A model generated the notes under the pieces. It was not told the origin of the DNA and made no database searches. It saw only the letters and a program-made list of their open reading frames with translations. A DNA stretch of 64,000 bases. Origin: Mastigamoeba balamuthi. Lineage: Eukaryota > Evosea > Mastigamoebida > Mastigamoebidae. Positions within the stretch are counted from its first letter, which is position 1. Every line of letters begins with the position of its first letter. The stretch lies in assembly GCA_902651635.1 (NCBI GenBank), contig CACRSC010000075.1, positions 412,244-476,243 on the forward strand, given 5' to 3'. Position numbers and translations under genes: made by a program. Positions 35,501 through 48,424 of the stretch are shown piece by piece.

Positions 35501-37023
35501 GTAGGGCCCCAGCTTCATGCCCTGCACGTTGAACGTCCGCACGTCGACAAAGATCGTGTAGAGGAAGTCGCCACGCGTCAGGGGCAGGCTGTTGCGCGCG
35601 ACGGCCTGCTGAGCGACCTCGTAGATGAACCAGCCTACGAGGTAGCCCTCGAGCGCCGAGTGCGACTTGTACGACGTCTTGGCGTTGACGAACCTGCGGA
35701 TGAGGGGGATCGACTGCCACGTGGAGGCCGGGGTGGGGTTGGGCATGTTCTGCGTGAAGTACATGCTGACGTCATTGCTGTCGAGCAGCGCCTTGGACTC
35801 GCTGTCGAGCCTCGTGGTCATGTCCGTCCCCGAGACCCACGAGACGAGGTACACCGCCATGTCTTTCTTGCCGCTGTGCGCCAGCCACTTGATGACCTGC
35901 GCCGACGTCGCTGGCGTCGTGCACATGATCAGCGTCGTGGGCGAGTTCGTGAAGAGCCCCGTCATGGCGCTGGCCATCTGCGAGTCGGTCATTGTCCTGC
36001 GTGTCGCCCGCCCATTTCGTGAGGAAAATAGTGCGAAAGGAAGGCAGCGGCAAGAGGGGAGAGCAGCAGCGGACTCTGTGCTGAGGAAGACCTGGTTGAG
36101 CAGGCCCTGTCCCTTTGTGCCGCGGAGGGTGATGAGGGCGCTGTTGACATAGTTGTAGGCGGCAGTGCCAAACGGCGTGCTGTGTGCCACCAGGGCGACC
36201 TTCGACAGCGACGACCAGTCCTGCGCCAGCACCGACAGAACCGCGTTGAGCTCATCTGTCCCCGACGCCCTGACGTTCACCACGAAGGGCAGCGTCGTCC
36301 TCCGCAGGGACGCTGCGCGCAGAGCAGAGCAGAAAAAAGGCGGAAAAAGTTAAGGCAAAAACCGCCTCGGTGGGGCTGTGGGGCCGTTGCGGTGCAGTTC
36401 CGCTCTGGTCGCGAGGGGGCGCATGCGCACAACCACGGAGGAACGAGGCGGTGTTGTTGACGAGGATGCGGAGGTCCTGGCTGGCGGACATGGTCCCCAC
36501 GAGCGGGACGCCGTATCTCTTGAGGTACGCGAGCAGCGAGGGCTCCGTGACGCTCGTCGGCGTCGTCGCCGCTATCGCGAACGCGCAGTCCACCTCGACC
36601 AGCCTCTTCACGTTTATCATTAGCTCCTCCTGCAGCAGCGCAGGCGCGCAGAGACCCGTCAGGACCGCCCAGCCTTGTTTTCCGCATTGTCCACACCGCT
36701 GCTGTTTTCGGCAGCCGCGTTTTCCCGCTAGATGCGGTATGGAAAACGCAACCAGGTGCAGTGGCGCTGCGGGATCGCACCTCTGTCGTGTGGTTGTACC
36801 ACCTGACGATGATGGGCAGCGCCGTGAGCTGCTGGGCCTGGCCGACGGCCACGCGGAGGCCCTCGGACGCGCCCTTCTCGATCTGCGACTGGCCGACCGA
36901 CTGACCGATGACGATCGTCCCGCTCGCGTTGACGCAGGCCGGGGGAACAATGGGCACGTCGTCGGCCGCTGCGGAGGCGGCGACGCACAGCAGCGCCAGG
37001 GCGATTGCGCGCACGTGTTGCAT
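32581..37023 (-). CDS. Receptor pseudokinase with a GC-donor intron 4 (1253 aa)
   Basis: Exons: 37023-36781, 36629-36431, 36312-36075, 35996-35031, 34964-34808, 34743-34027, 33979-33629, 33570-33490, 33441-32953, 32901-32581 (3762 nt). The start MQHVRAIALALLCVAASAAA is a clear signal peptide. Intron 4 begins with GC (35030-35029), the same intron that has a GC donor in the gene at 6987; exon 4 is again 966 nt. N-linked glycosylation sequons are present (for example YNHTTE at the end of exon 1 and NNASS in exon 6). Module 2 keeps DSCSKERECCNQG and GDGDCGRKY. The pseudokinase has VAVR (Arg881), HGS (975-977) and DFW (995-997). The tail (from 1148) differs from that of the gene at 27434 at only a few positions and ends AENNV. 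Confidence 0.9.
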
Positions 37024-37797
37024 TGCGCACGGAGGGGGCGAGGACGAAATTTGCGGGTCTGCCGGCCTGATATGCGAATGCTGACACGAATGCGATCCGA
37101 GCGAATGAAACAAACGGAAGGACACGGCAGGAATCGTCCTCTTTTCCTTCAGGACGATGGTCCCTTCTCACGTGGGCTGTTTCCGGGGTGCATTTGCGTA
37201 TCCGTTGAACCGGGTACACTTTTCCCTGTGCGAATTTTTCTGCCTTGCATATTGCGGCGGCTGTGCTGTCCGGCGCACTGATCGCCGTGCTCCGCAATCG
37301 CGGCCGCATCGCCTGATAGCCCGGGCCGTGGGTGCAGGCCGCCATGCCGTCCGCCTTTCAGGGAACTGCTCCTGAGCCATTTCGGGTGTTTCATCATGCC
37401 GCAGGAAAAATGAGACTGCTGAATGAACAAGAAAAACTGCGCGGTCAGGCGATGCGCGAAGCGTGTCACTGACAGGACTTTGGTTATGCACCCCAATAGA
37501 TGCGCGAGCGACCAGTTGTAGATGGTGAAGGGCGAGAAAAGGGTTTTGGTTATCTTTTTCCCTCCATGGCTGCAAGCCAGGAAAACCAAGCGGAGAACCA
37601 CATATGTGCGCTTGGTAGAACGTTGTTCAGCACGATGCCGAACGGGAGACGGGCGTCGAGAAGGCAGCAGCGAGAAGCGGTAGCCTGGCCGGTATGTGGA
37701 CCCGCGGTCCCAAACTATTTGTGTGTCTTTGTTGCTACATGTGTGGTGTTGTGTGGTGGAGGCTACACTGTGCAATTCATCAGTCAGTACGCGGCCC
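37024..37797. other. Spacer, 774 bp
   Basis: No gene, RNA gene or mobile element is recognised. The short open frames present have no conserved motifs. Confidence 0.5.
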
Positions 37798-40700
37798 TCA
37801 GACGTTATTCTCAGCAGAGCCCCTGCGCGCCTTTGGGGTAATGGGCCCACCGGACAGCCTCTTCTCCGGCTCCTCGGCGGCGTGCTGGTTCACAGCCGAG
37901 AGGCCCGTAGTGGCCTCGGGCTCCTGCGGGACCTGCAGCGCCACAGAGTCCATCTTGAGCGGCATGATCGACATCATCGACGCCATCTCGTCGCTCGAGT
38001 CGTCGTGCTTGACTTTGGTGTTGGCGCCCGCACCGCCGCTGCCGCTCGAGTGCTGCGAGAACAGCCCCTGCACGTTGCCGCTGCCCACAGAGGCGATGAG
38101 GTCCTGCGGCACCTCGAACGCTCCGAGCGACTGTCCCAGAGCGCCGAGTTAGCATAGCGACTCTGGAGACGAGGGAGAGCAGAGGTATGCGCACAGCAAA
38201 TGTGGAGGGCCAGTTGCGCAGGATCTGGAAGACAGAGGGGCGCCGCTCGGGCTGCGACTGCCAGCAGCGCGTGAAGAGGTCGCAGACCTCGGCGGAGGCG
38301 TTGGGAGGAATCTCCGGAGGCCCCAGCTGCGCTTGGTGCATCTCCACGACGCCGCCGACTCCCATGCTGAGCATCCCGGAGGAGATCACAGGCGTCGCGC
38401 TCGGTGTCAGCGAATGCGCCGACGACTGGCTCTCGGAGCCCGTGCACGAGGCAGAGGCAGAGGAGGACTGCGTCATCTCCAGAGGCGCGATAAGCTCCCA
38501 GAGGACGATGCCGAAGGCGTAGACGTCGGTGCCCGGTGTCAGGAACGTGCCAGCGATCACCTCTGGCGGCTGCCACGCTGCCTTCTTCAGAGACCTGCCG
38601 CTGCCGGATGACGAGAAGGCGCCCCGCTTGTTGCTGAACCAGAAGTCCGACACCTTCACTGTCCCCTTGGCATCGAGCTATGGGGAATGGCAACAGACAA
38701 TTGTTGGTTTCAATGTAATTGATAAATGAAACAGAGAATACGCACGAGGAGGTTGTGAGTGCAGATGCTGCCGTGGACGATCGGTGGCTTGCAGGCATGC
38801 AGGTACGCAATGCCCTTGAGCACATCCTGCATGCGAGCATGTGAGACTCACATATTCGCATATTCAGCAGTGCGAATGCGTACGAATGCCATGGCGACGA
38901 GAGAGTACACATCAACATAGCGCTTCTCTCTCCTTAGGTAGTCTGCCAGGGTGCCGCCCTCCATGTACTCGGTGACAACGAGGAGCTCCGTGCGGGTCTC
39001 GCAGTAGCCCATGAGCATGAGGAGGTTGGGGTGGTGGTGCTTGTGCAGCAGCAGCACCTCCTCCTTGATCAGCCGCTGGTCCTCCTTGGGCGTCGCCTTC
39101 TTGTCGATCACCCGCACCGCCACTGCAGTCCCGTGCCAGTCCGCCATGTACATTGCCCCGAACCGTCCGTGTCCAAGGCACTTGCCCAGCTCGATCTCGG
39201 TCTTGTGGATGTTGAAGAACTCCACTGTCCTCCTCTGTTGCGTCAGGATGTGAGTTGTCTGATGAAGTATGCACAGGGGGAGAATAGAAGAACACGAACT
39301 GATCTCCACACAGCAAGGCCGAGAGCGATTGCACAGAAGACAACACCGCCGCCGAGGCCGGCAGCCAGCCCGGTGATGAGCTTGAACTTGTCGTCGGACG
39401 ACTGCTCGAGCGGGGGCAGGTAGTCGCGCCCGCAGTCGCCGACACTGATGGTAGCGTAAATGCGCTGGCCCGTGGTACCCGCGAGCACGTAGACCGTGTC
39501 GAGGCCCTGGTTGCAGCTCTCGCGCGAGCTGCCCGCGTCCTTGAAGGGCCCGACCTGCACTTCGCCGATGGTGAAGACGCTGCGCTTGTAGACGGCGTCG
39601 ACGATGCTGTCGGCGCTGAGGCTCCTGTTGGGGTTGCTGCCCTTGGCGATGTCGATGGCCTGCGAGAGGAACTTGCCGACGAAGAAGCTCTGGAACGACG
39701 TGTCGTCCTGATCCGCCGACGACACCCACGTCGCGTACTCTGTGCGCAGGTCCGACGTCGAGGCGAACGCGATCAGCGGCGGCGACACGCTGAGGCTGTA
39801 CGTGAAGCCCGCGGTCGCGTTGTCGTCGTCGACCTCCTTGATCACCACCTGCGAGTTGAGCAGCCGCAGCGCTGCGTACTCGGGGCATGCGGAGCTATCG
39901 AACGTGCCGCCCAGCACAAAGAACGCGTCGAACTCCTTGGCGTGCTCGCAGACCCACGCCGACGCCCCGACGTAGTTCGCGGAGCTCTCGACCTTCATGT
40001 CCTGTTGTGGGCCGAGGTCAGCGGAGGCGGGGCAGCTGGCAGGGGCCACTCACGTGCTTGTCGGCGTGCTCGAGACCCTCGACGCACTGCCTCGTGTAGG
40101 TGCTGTTGTCGTTGACGAGCACAGCCACGCGCGTAACGTTCATCGACCGCAGGAACACGAAGGCCGCGACGGCCTCGTCGTAGGCCGAGGGGAAGAGGTT
40201 GATGATGTCCCTGCACTCGATGGGTGAGCAGTGGAGTCGCGGAGAGCTGTTCGCACCTCTGGAAGGGGCGCCGGAGGCCCCAGAAGCCCGGCATCGGCGA
40301 CACGAGCGCAACGCCGTCGAAGATGTCGACACTGGACTCCTGGATGAGCCTGGGGGTGGCGACGGCGACGACGCCGCTGGCCGCCAGGTACTTCTTGATG
40401 GCGTCGGCGCTGCCCTCCATCGAGCGCAGCAGCACAGTGTTGGCGCCGTCCGAGTTGTGGTCGTTAACGGCGCCCAGCAGCCCCGAGCGCATGTTGGCGT
40501 CCTCTGTGCTGTCGGGGTTGTCGACAGAGCCCACGAGCGTCACCGTGCCGCCCGCCGACCACTGCGGGGCTATGCAGCCCGCGAACTTGAACGCCGCGCC
40601 GGCCATCTGCACCTGGCTGCCGTTGGAGGGCTCGAACGTCGTTATGTACATGTCGTGGACGCCCTGGTTGCACGCGTCGCTCGCGCTCTGAGTTGACGAG

Positions 40701-42257
40701 CTGCTGCCGAGGCCGCCGTCGCCGTAGGGCCCCAGTGTCACGCCCTGCACGTTGAACGTCCGCATGTCCTCGAAGACCGTGTAGAGGAAGTCGCCGTGCG
40801 TTAGGGGCAGCCCGTAGCGCGCGGCCGCGTGCTGGGCGACCTCGTAGATGAACCAACCCACGAGGTAGCCCTCGAGCGCCGAGTGCGACCTGTACGACGA
40901 CTGCGACTGGTCGAACCTGCGGATCAGCGGTATCGCGCCCTTGAGCGACGCGGGCGCGGGGTCGGGCATGTTCTGCGTGATGTGTATGCGGATGTTCTTG
41001 CTGTCCAGCAGCGCCTTGGTCTGCGCGTCGAGCGACGTGTAGAGGTCGGTGCCCGACATCCACGAGACGAGCATGTAGAGGCTCAGGTCGCTGTAGCTGC
41101 TGTGCGCCAGCCACGTCACCAGCTGCGCCGTCGTGCTGGGGATGGTCCCCATGATGATCGTCTTGGGCGCCGTCGGCTTCAGCAGCGTCGCCATCGCGCT
41201 GCCCACCTGCTCGTCGGTCATCGGACTGTCCGTCGGTCAGCGAGAGCTGTCGGGCGGGGGTTCGCGTGTGGCCGCACTCGGTGCCGAAGAAGAACTTGGA
41301 CAGGAGGCCCGTGCTGCCCGTGAGGACGCGCAGCGACTTGTCGACGTACTGGTAGGCCCACTCGCCGTAGGGCGTGTTGTGCACGACCAGCGCCACCTGC
41401 GACAGCGACGCCCAGTCGTGCGACAGGATCGACAGCACCGCGTTGAGCTCGTCGCTCGCCGACGGCCGCACGTTGACGACGAACGGCAGCGTCACCGCGC
41501 TCGTCGACGCTGTGCGTGGCGCTGACTCAGAACCTCCGAGGTGGAAAAACGGAACGGAAGCTGAAAATAACTAAGTCGAAAATGCCGAACTGCTGCGTGT
41601 GAAGAGGGCCGTGAGGTTGGCGACGGAGCGCAGGTCCTGGCTCGAGGACAGGGAGCCCACGAAGGGCACGTTGTAGCTCTTGAGGTACGCGAGCAGCGAG
41701 GGCTGCGTGACGCTCGTCGCCGTCGTGGCGGCGATCATGAACGCGCAGTCCTCCTCGACCAGCCTCTTCACGTTGGCCATCAACTCCTCCTGCAGTGGCG
41801 CACGAGACGCATGCGGGCAGTGGGGTCAGTCGGGGCTGCGGCGATCGGGGTCTCGACATTCTCCTGAAATCCGAGAGCACCAAACCCGAAATGCGGACAG
41901 GTATTTTGTCCAGCTTCTCAAAATGGGCAAAGCACTGGCAGAAAGCGAGCGTGGAATGCGTGGAATCCGGGGGTGCCTAAGAGGGGGGTGTGGACTGGCT
42001 GGACGCACCTCTGTGGTGTGGTTGTAGCGCACGACCCTGAGGGGCAGCTTCGTGAGCCTCGCCGCCTCGGCAATGGCGGCACGGAGGCCCTCGGCAGCGC
42101 CCAGGTCGATCTGCGTGTTGTCCGCCGACTGGCCGATGACGATGTCGGTCACCCCGGCGCACTTGGCGGGCACCGTGTCCGCGCGGGCGCGCTGCGGTGA
42201 GCAGGCCAGCAGCAGGACGAGGGCGATGGCGACAGAGACCACCACTGCGTGTTGCAT
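37798..42257 (-). CDS. Receptor pseudokinase (1251 aa)
   Basis: Exons: 42257-42009, 41789-41591, 41509-41278, 41225-40257, 40210-40054, 40001-39300, 39234-38884, 38826-38746, 38677-38195, 38130-37798 (3756 nt). The signal peptide (MQHAVVVSVAIALVLLLA) is followed by CAGVTDIVIGQSADNTQID. Module 2 has DAGSSRESCNQG: the first Cys of the usual DSC and one of the CC pair are both missing, while the later GDCGRDY Cys is kept. This suggests the two lost residues form a disulphide elsewhere. The pseudokinase has VAVR (Arg877), HGS (971-973) and DFW (991-993). Exon 7 reads FFNIHKTEIEL and the Gly loop is GHGRFG. The tail (from 1142) has DEMASMMSIMPLKMDSVALQ and ends AENNV. Confidence 0.9.
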
Positions 42258-42918
42258 TCCTCAGGAGGCAATTGGCGGAGGTGGAGTGTGGCTGCCTCCT
42301 CCTGTAGAATCCTGTCTTGTTCGCTGGCAGCGAATGCTATAAAACTGAAGGGATCAAGACAGGCGAGCGAATCCCCCCACTTTTTCGGCAATGAAAAAAA
42401 GGGCACCGAGATTTTCGCCACGTCTGTAGAGAGAGCCACAGCATCGGCGGCCCGTGGCCAGCAGCGTTGGCCATGCCCAGGGGTCGGGTGTATCGTGTGT
42501 TGTGGGCGCGCGGCCGAGAGATGGCCGGCGAGGCGGAACAATGCAGGTGTTCAACTTTGCTGGTGGTGTTCGCCATTTTTAGATCGCTGGTTTGCTACAC
42601 GACCGCAGCCAAACGCAGAGGTGCGCGTTTGAGATGGTGGGCGCCACGCCTATTTGGGCAAAGCAGTGAGATTCCTACGTGTCAGAAGACCTACGACGAT
42701 TTCGCAAGATCGACACGGCCACCAGCGCCGCTTTGTACGCTCCGCTCGGCCAGCCATTCACACGGGGCTCGCGACACCGGCACGCCTTCGGCTCTGGCAC
42801 AGCACCTTGCGGTAACTCTTGTTCTATACGAAGCCTGCGGGGCCAGAAGTGTGTCTGTATGGTACGGGTGAATGGAAGTGTTTGAGGACTGAGGGGGTGC
42901 ATGTTCGCATCATCGTCA
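42258..42918. other. Spacer, 661 bp
   Basis: A TATAAAA-like run lies near 42337 on the plus strand, about 80 bp from the start codon of the gene at 37798-42257 but in the opposite orientation. Nothing else is recognised. Confidence 0.5.
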
Positions 42919-45900
42919 TCACTGGGAGTTCTTCTCCGAGGAGCCGTGGCGCGAGCGGCTCGTGGACGATATGGAGGCGGCTGCACCCATCTCCTGCGCG
43001 GCGGCGAGCTGCTGGGCGGCAGAGAGGCCCACGTCGGGCTCCTGGGGCATCTGCAGCGCCGCCGAGTTGACCTTGACGGGCATGATGCCCACCATAGACG
43101 CCGCCATCTCGTCGCTCAGGTCCTCCGCGGGCGCCGCTGCGGGCTTGTTGTTGTTGTTGACCGCGTTGTTGATGCTGCTGCTCGAGTGGTGCGAGAACAC
43201 GCCCGCAGCGCACGACGGCGCCTCCATGTCGAAGTCCTTCGGTATGTCGAACTCTCCCAACGACTGCGAGGGCATCCGCCTGAGTCCCGCTACGTTGTGC
43301 GGCGGGTCTGAATGCGCGAGTGCTCACCGAGAACGTTGTGGGCCAGTTGCGCAGGATCTGGAAGATGGAGGGGCGCCTCTCGGGCTGCGACAGCCAGCAG
43401 CGCTCCAGCAGGTCGGCCACTTCGGGCGACGCGTTGGGCGGTATCTCCGGAGGGCTGAGCTGTGTGCTGTGCATCTCCACAATGCCGCCGATGCTCATCC
43501 GGAGCATCCCTGACACGGTTGGGTCTACGGTGGACGCCGAGTGGGCACTCTGGCCCTCCGAGGCCGTCCCAGAGGCAGAGGACGACGTCAGAGTCATCTC
43601 CGGTGGCGCGATGAGCTCCCAGAGGACGATGCCGAAGGCGTAGACGTCGGTCGCTGGCGTCAGGAACGTGCCGGCGATCACCTCTGGCGGCTGCCACGCT
43701 GCCCTCTTGGTCGACCTGCCGCTGCCCGACGACGAGAAGGCGCCCCTCTTGTTGCTGAACCAGAAGTCTGACACCTTCACTGTCCCCTTGGCGTCCATCT
43801 AAAAGAAAGTAAGAGGCGTTTAAACCTGTCTTAATATACACTGGGTGGCAAGAACGCACGAGGAGGTTATGAGTGCAGATGCTGCCGTGTACGATGGCCG
43901 GCTTGCACGAGTGCAGGTACGCAATCCCCTTGAGCACATCCTGTGGCGATTCAAAAGGCTTAAGTCCAGATCGCTGGGAGAATGCCGCACGAATGCCATG
44001 GCGACGAGCGAGTACACGCTGGCATATCTCTTCTCCCTCTTAAGGTAGTCGGCGAGGGTGCCACCCTCCATGTACTCGGTGACGACGAGGATGTCGTTGC
44101 GGGTCTCGCAGTAGCCCATGAGCATGAGGAGGTTGGGGTGGTGGTGCTTGTGCAGCAGCAGCACCTCCTCCTTGATCAGCCGCTGGTCCTCCTTGGGCGT
44201 CGCCCTCTTGTCGATCACCCGGACCGACACTGTCGTCCCGTGCCAGTCGGCCATGTACATCGCCCCGAACCGGCCTTCGCCCAGGCACTTGCCCAGCTCG
44301 ATCTCGCCCTTGCGGATGTTGAAGAACTCCACTGTCCTCTTCTGCGTGCCCCGCCTGTGAGTGTCCCGTGCGGGAGGAATCTTTGCGCACTGCTCTCCAG
44401 ATGATGGTGGAGAGGATCAGAGTGCAGATCAGGACAGCGCCTCCGAGGCCGACGCCCAGGCCCACGCCGAGCTTGGTGTCGTCGTTTTCGAGCCGGTCTG
44501 TCGGATCGTCCGGGAGGTACCTCCTGCCGCAGTCGCCACCCGAGTATCTGTGGGCCACCGTGGGGTTGAAGATGCCCTGCAGGATGTAGACGGTGTTGAG
44601 GCCCTGGTTGCAGCACTCGCGCTGGCTTCTGCCGCGGCACGAGTCGCTGAAGTGCCCGATCGTGAAGCCGTCGAAGGTGAACGAGGTCTTGGTGTAGATG
44701 GCCTTGAAGACCAGGTCGGGCGTCGGATGGGCATTGGGGCCTGCGAGGCGCTTGGCCTCGTCGAGGACCTCTCCCACGAACTTGCCCACGAGGAAGCTCT
44801 GGAACGACCGGTCGTCCGTCTCTGCCGAAGACACCCACGTCGCGTAGTCGACCCGCAGCGACGACGTCGACGCGAACTCCGACACCGGCGGCGACAGCGC
44901 GGTGCGGAACGTCATGTTTTGCGAGAACCCCTGCCCTGGCCGCCGTGGCATCCCTGGGGGCCCCGACCGGTTCTGAGGCCGCGGCCCGCGGCTCCAGCGC
45001 ACCTGCGAGTTGAAGAGCCTGACGTTGGCGACGTTCCATCTGTCGAGCTCCCACGAGTCGACCTCGCCTCCCAGGATCAGGAACGCCCTCGTGGGCGCCT
45101 CGAGCATCATCCGGATCAGCCCCTGCGTGCCGTTTGGGCTGCGGGCGGTGCCAGGTGCCCCCCAATCCTGCTTGAACTGCAACCGAGCTCTGAGCAGCCG
45201 CGAGAAAACAAAGGGAGCACAGGATAGCAGATGAGGGGGGGAGGGGGGCGGAAGGACCATACATTCCGGTTGCCCTTGAGGTATTCCAGAGCCTCGAGGC
45301 ACTCTTTGGTGAAGGAGCTGTTGTCGTTACTGACCACCGCGACGCCTGTGATGCTCCTGTTGTTGAAGAACATCACCGCGGCGGCCATCTCGTCGTAGGA
45401 CGAGGGGAACAGGTTGATGACGCTCCTGCGCACGCGCACGCCGCTGAGTCGCGCGGCCCCCGCGGGCGCCCTGTGTAAGCGCACCTATTGAAGGGGCGGC
45501 GCAATCTGTAGTAGCCCGGCACAGGCGCCAGCAGCGGCAAGTCCCCGAGCTTCCTCGCGTCCTCGGCGTCGTCGAGCGCCGCGCCGACGACCGCCGAGAC
45601 GTTGCTGCTGCGGAACTGCGCGACGGCGTCGCTGAGGCTGCCGGTGGCCGTGCGGGTCACGATGGTGCTGGGGGCCAGTGCGTTGTGCGACATCACAGCT
45701 GCCACAAGCCCCGTCCGCACGGCCATATCCTCTGGGTCGTCGGGCCTGACCATCGAGCCCACCAGCGTCAGCGCGCCCTCTGTCGCGAGCCGCGGGGCCT
45801 GGCACTTGGCGAACTTGACCGACGCCCCGGGCACGGGGTCCTGCGAGCCGTCCGACGCCGAGAAGCGCGTCATGAAGACCTCGTGGACGCCCTGGCCGCA

Positions 45901-48146
45901 CTCGTCGGCCTTGCTCTGGCGCGAGGAGTGGCTGGCGCTGATGCCGCCGTCGCCGTAGGGCCCCAGCGTCAGGCCGAGCACGTTGAACGTCCGCACGTCG
46001 ACAAAGACCGTGTAGAGGAAGTCGCCCGGCGTGATGCCCAGCCCGTAGCGCTCCTCGGCCTGCATGGCGGCCTCGTAGATGAACCAGCCCGTCAGGTACC
46101 CCTCGAGCGCCGCGTGCGTCCTGTTGGCCGCGGGGACAGCGCGGGTGAACTTGCGGAGGAGGTGCGGCTGGTGGTGCAGGTCCTGCGGGGACGGCGACGG
46201 GAAGGGCATGTTCTGCGTCAGGTAGATGTCGATGTCGCTGCTGACCAGCCCCGCCCGCGTGGCCGCGTCGAGCCAGCGGTTGAGGTCGGCGCCGGACGTC
46301 GACGCGAGGACGTAGAGCGTCAGGTTGCGGTGCCCGCTGGCCGCGAGCCACCGCACGAACATGGCCGTCGTGGCGGGCACCGTGCACAGCACAATCGACG
46401 TCGGCGCCCGCCTCTCGAACAGCAGCCTGCCGCACCGCACGACCTCTTCGTACGAGGGCCTGCAGGGGGCGAGCGGTTGTCGACGGCCTGAGACGGCAAA
46501 CCAAGCGAGGAAGAGAGAGCAGAGAGAACGGGGAGAGAGAGCGCACTCGGGGGCGACGGAGACGTGGTCGAGGAGGCCGGGCTGGTTGCGGGGCTTGTTG
46601 GTGAGGGCGCGGAGGACCTCGTTGAGGTAGGCGTCGGACCAGTTGCCGAGGGGCGTGTTCTGCGAGACCATCGAGACGCTCGCCAGCGACTGCCACTCGC
46701 GGGCCAGCATCGCGATCACCAGGTCCATCTCGTCCCCCGCCGACGCCCGCACGTTCACCACCTGCGGCAGCCTGTCGTCCGGCCCTCCTGCTGCCGTCGC
46801 CCGTCGTCCCGTCGTCCCGTGTCGTCGGCAGCAGGCGCACAGCAGTGCGCAGACGTCATCGGCAGCAGGCGGGGGGTGGCGGTTAGTTCGCTGTGCGTGT
46901 AAGGCAGGCGGGAATTCTCTCGGCTGCCCGCCCTCTGCCTCTGCTGCGGGCTGTGCCGGTGCACGTGTGTGCTGTGCTGCGTGGGGCTGTGGGGCTGTGG
47001 GCTGCGGCTGTGCCGGTGCCACCAGTAGCGGCCTGTTCCGTCCATCCCCGGAAAACTGACACGGAAAAGACCCCCACGCGCTGCCGGGGGCCCCAGATCG
47101 GGCCGCCGCGCAAAGGGGGGCGCAGCATAGAGGCTGGCGGGCGGCAGAGGAGATCGTAACGGGAAGGCAGAGATAGAGAGAAGTCCCGCAGAATGCCTGA
47201 GGAAAACGAGAAAAACAAACTGCACGCACCGCCGAAGAGCACAGAAAAACCGGAGCGGCGCCCAGAGGGCGGCAGCGGGCAGCGGGCAGCCGCAGGCGAG
47301 GCGGGAGGGCGGTGAGGGGGGTCGCGCACTGGAGCGGCTGAAGTCGGCCGAGTGGAGGGAGACGTTGCGGAGGCTCTCGCTGCCCGAGAGGGCGCCGACG
47401 AGGGGGACGCCGAGGCCGCGCAGCGCGTCCAGCAGCCGGTCCTCGTCGGTCGTCGTCGTCGGCTTGCCCACCACGGCGAACGCGCACTCGGTCCGCACGA
47501 GCTCGTCCACGTTGCGCAGCAGAGCGTCCTGGCGGGCAGCCGCAGCAAATCGTCAGCCCAGCCCAGGAAGGCCGAGGGGGAGCGCAAAGGCAGCGCAGAG
47601 GTGCAGAGCGCCAAACATGGCAGCCAGCGGGCGTCAGCACTGCACGGCAGCTGGAAAAACCAGCGGCACAGCCACGAGGCCGCAGGCCCAGCCCCCGCAG
47701 ACGGCAGGGGTGAAGAGAGAGGAGAGGGGAGAGGGGCGGCAGCGAGCAGCAGCGCATTCCCCAGGAGGGCAACCGCGAAAAAGCAAACCGGGAGAGCAGA
47801 ACAGAGTTGGTGTGTTCTCTGCTCTGCTCAGCTTGAGCCGAGACGAGACGAGCAGGGCAGCACAGGGCAGCACAGGGCAGCGCACCGTCGACGAGTGGTA
47901 GCGGCGGCGCAGGAAGAGGGGCACAGCGGCCAGCAGCGAGGCCTCGGCGAGGGCAGCCTCGAGGCCCAGGGCTGCGTTGCGCTCGAGCTCCGTGTCGCCG
48001 ACGGACATGCCGACGACGAGGCCTGTGGCGCTCCTGTTGAGGCAGCGGCCTCCCAGTGCCCACGGCCGCCCTGCTGCTGACGCTGCTGACGCTACTGTGG
48101 CTGCCCAGGCCACCACGGCCACCAGCTGCATCGCCCGGGGCCGCAT
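42919..48146 (-). CDS. Receptor pseudokinase, longest gene, large 5' introns (1290 aa)
   Basis: Exons: 48146-47886, 47528-47330, 46787-46547, 46459-45485, 45425-45263, 45176-44391, 44341-43991, 43940-43860, 43798-43328, 43263-42919 (3873 nt). Start 48146 (MRPRAMQLV) or 48131 both give a signal peptide. Introns 1 and 2 are 357 and 542 nt, several times the family norm, and free of repeats. Module 1 has ECGQGVHEV in place of ACNQGVHEV. Module 2 carries a Pro/Gly/Arg-rich loop absent elsewhere (RSGPPGMPRRPGQG). The pseudokinase has VSVR (Arg916), HGS (1010-1012) and DFW (1030-1032); exon 8 has CKPAIVHGS where most copies have CKPPIVHGS. The tail (from 1177) has an Asn-rich run and ends SEKNSQ. 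It is the first of the divergent right-hand group. Confidence 0.88.
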
Positions 48147-48424
48147 GATTGGGGTGGGGGGGTGGAGGGGGGTTGTTGTGGGGTTGGGGGGGGTGTGTGT
48201 TTGTGTGGTGTGGTTGGGCTGATGCGGTGCCTCTGTTCGGTTTGGTGCGCTTTGGTTTTCCGGAAAACAAGATTGTTCCCGCACCTATCGTGCACCTTTG
48301 GCGACTGATTCACCCCCCGTTCAGTCAAAAGTTAAAGCGGGGCTGAATGACGTCAACTCGCGAAGGACTGTAGTATGGTGCTGCCCAACATACGTGTTTC
48401 ACAGCGGCGGGGTCGAGTACACTT
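48147..48424. promoter_or_regulatory. Short 5' flank with G-rich run and 14-nt palindrome
   Basis: Only 278 bp separate the stop of the gene at 48425 from the start at 48146. Within it, 48151-48193 is an almost pure G-rich run on the plus strand with several blocks of four or more G, compatible with a G-quadruplex next to the start codon. The perfect palindrome gttttccggaaaac lies at 48255-48268. A regulatory role is inferred only from position. Confidence 0.4.

Noticed and set aside
45373-48270. Single minus-strand open frame of 965 codons
   Set aside because: It reads through introns 1-3 of the gene at 42919. Family-conserved donors and acceptors and exon lengths show that these stretches are spliced out.
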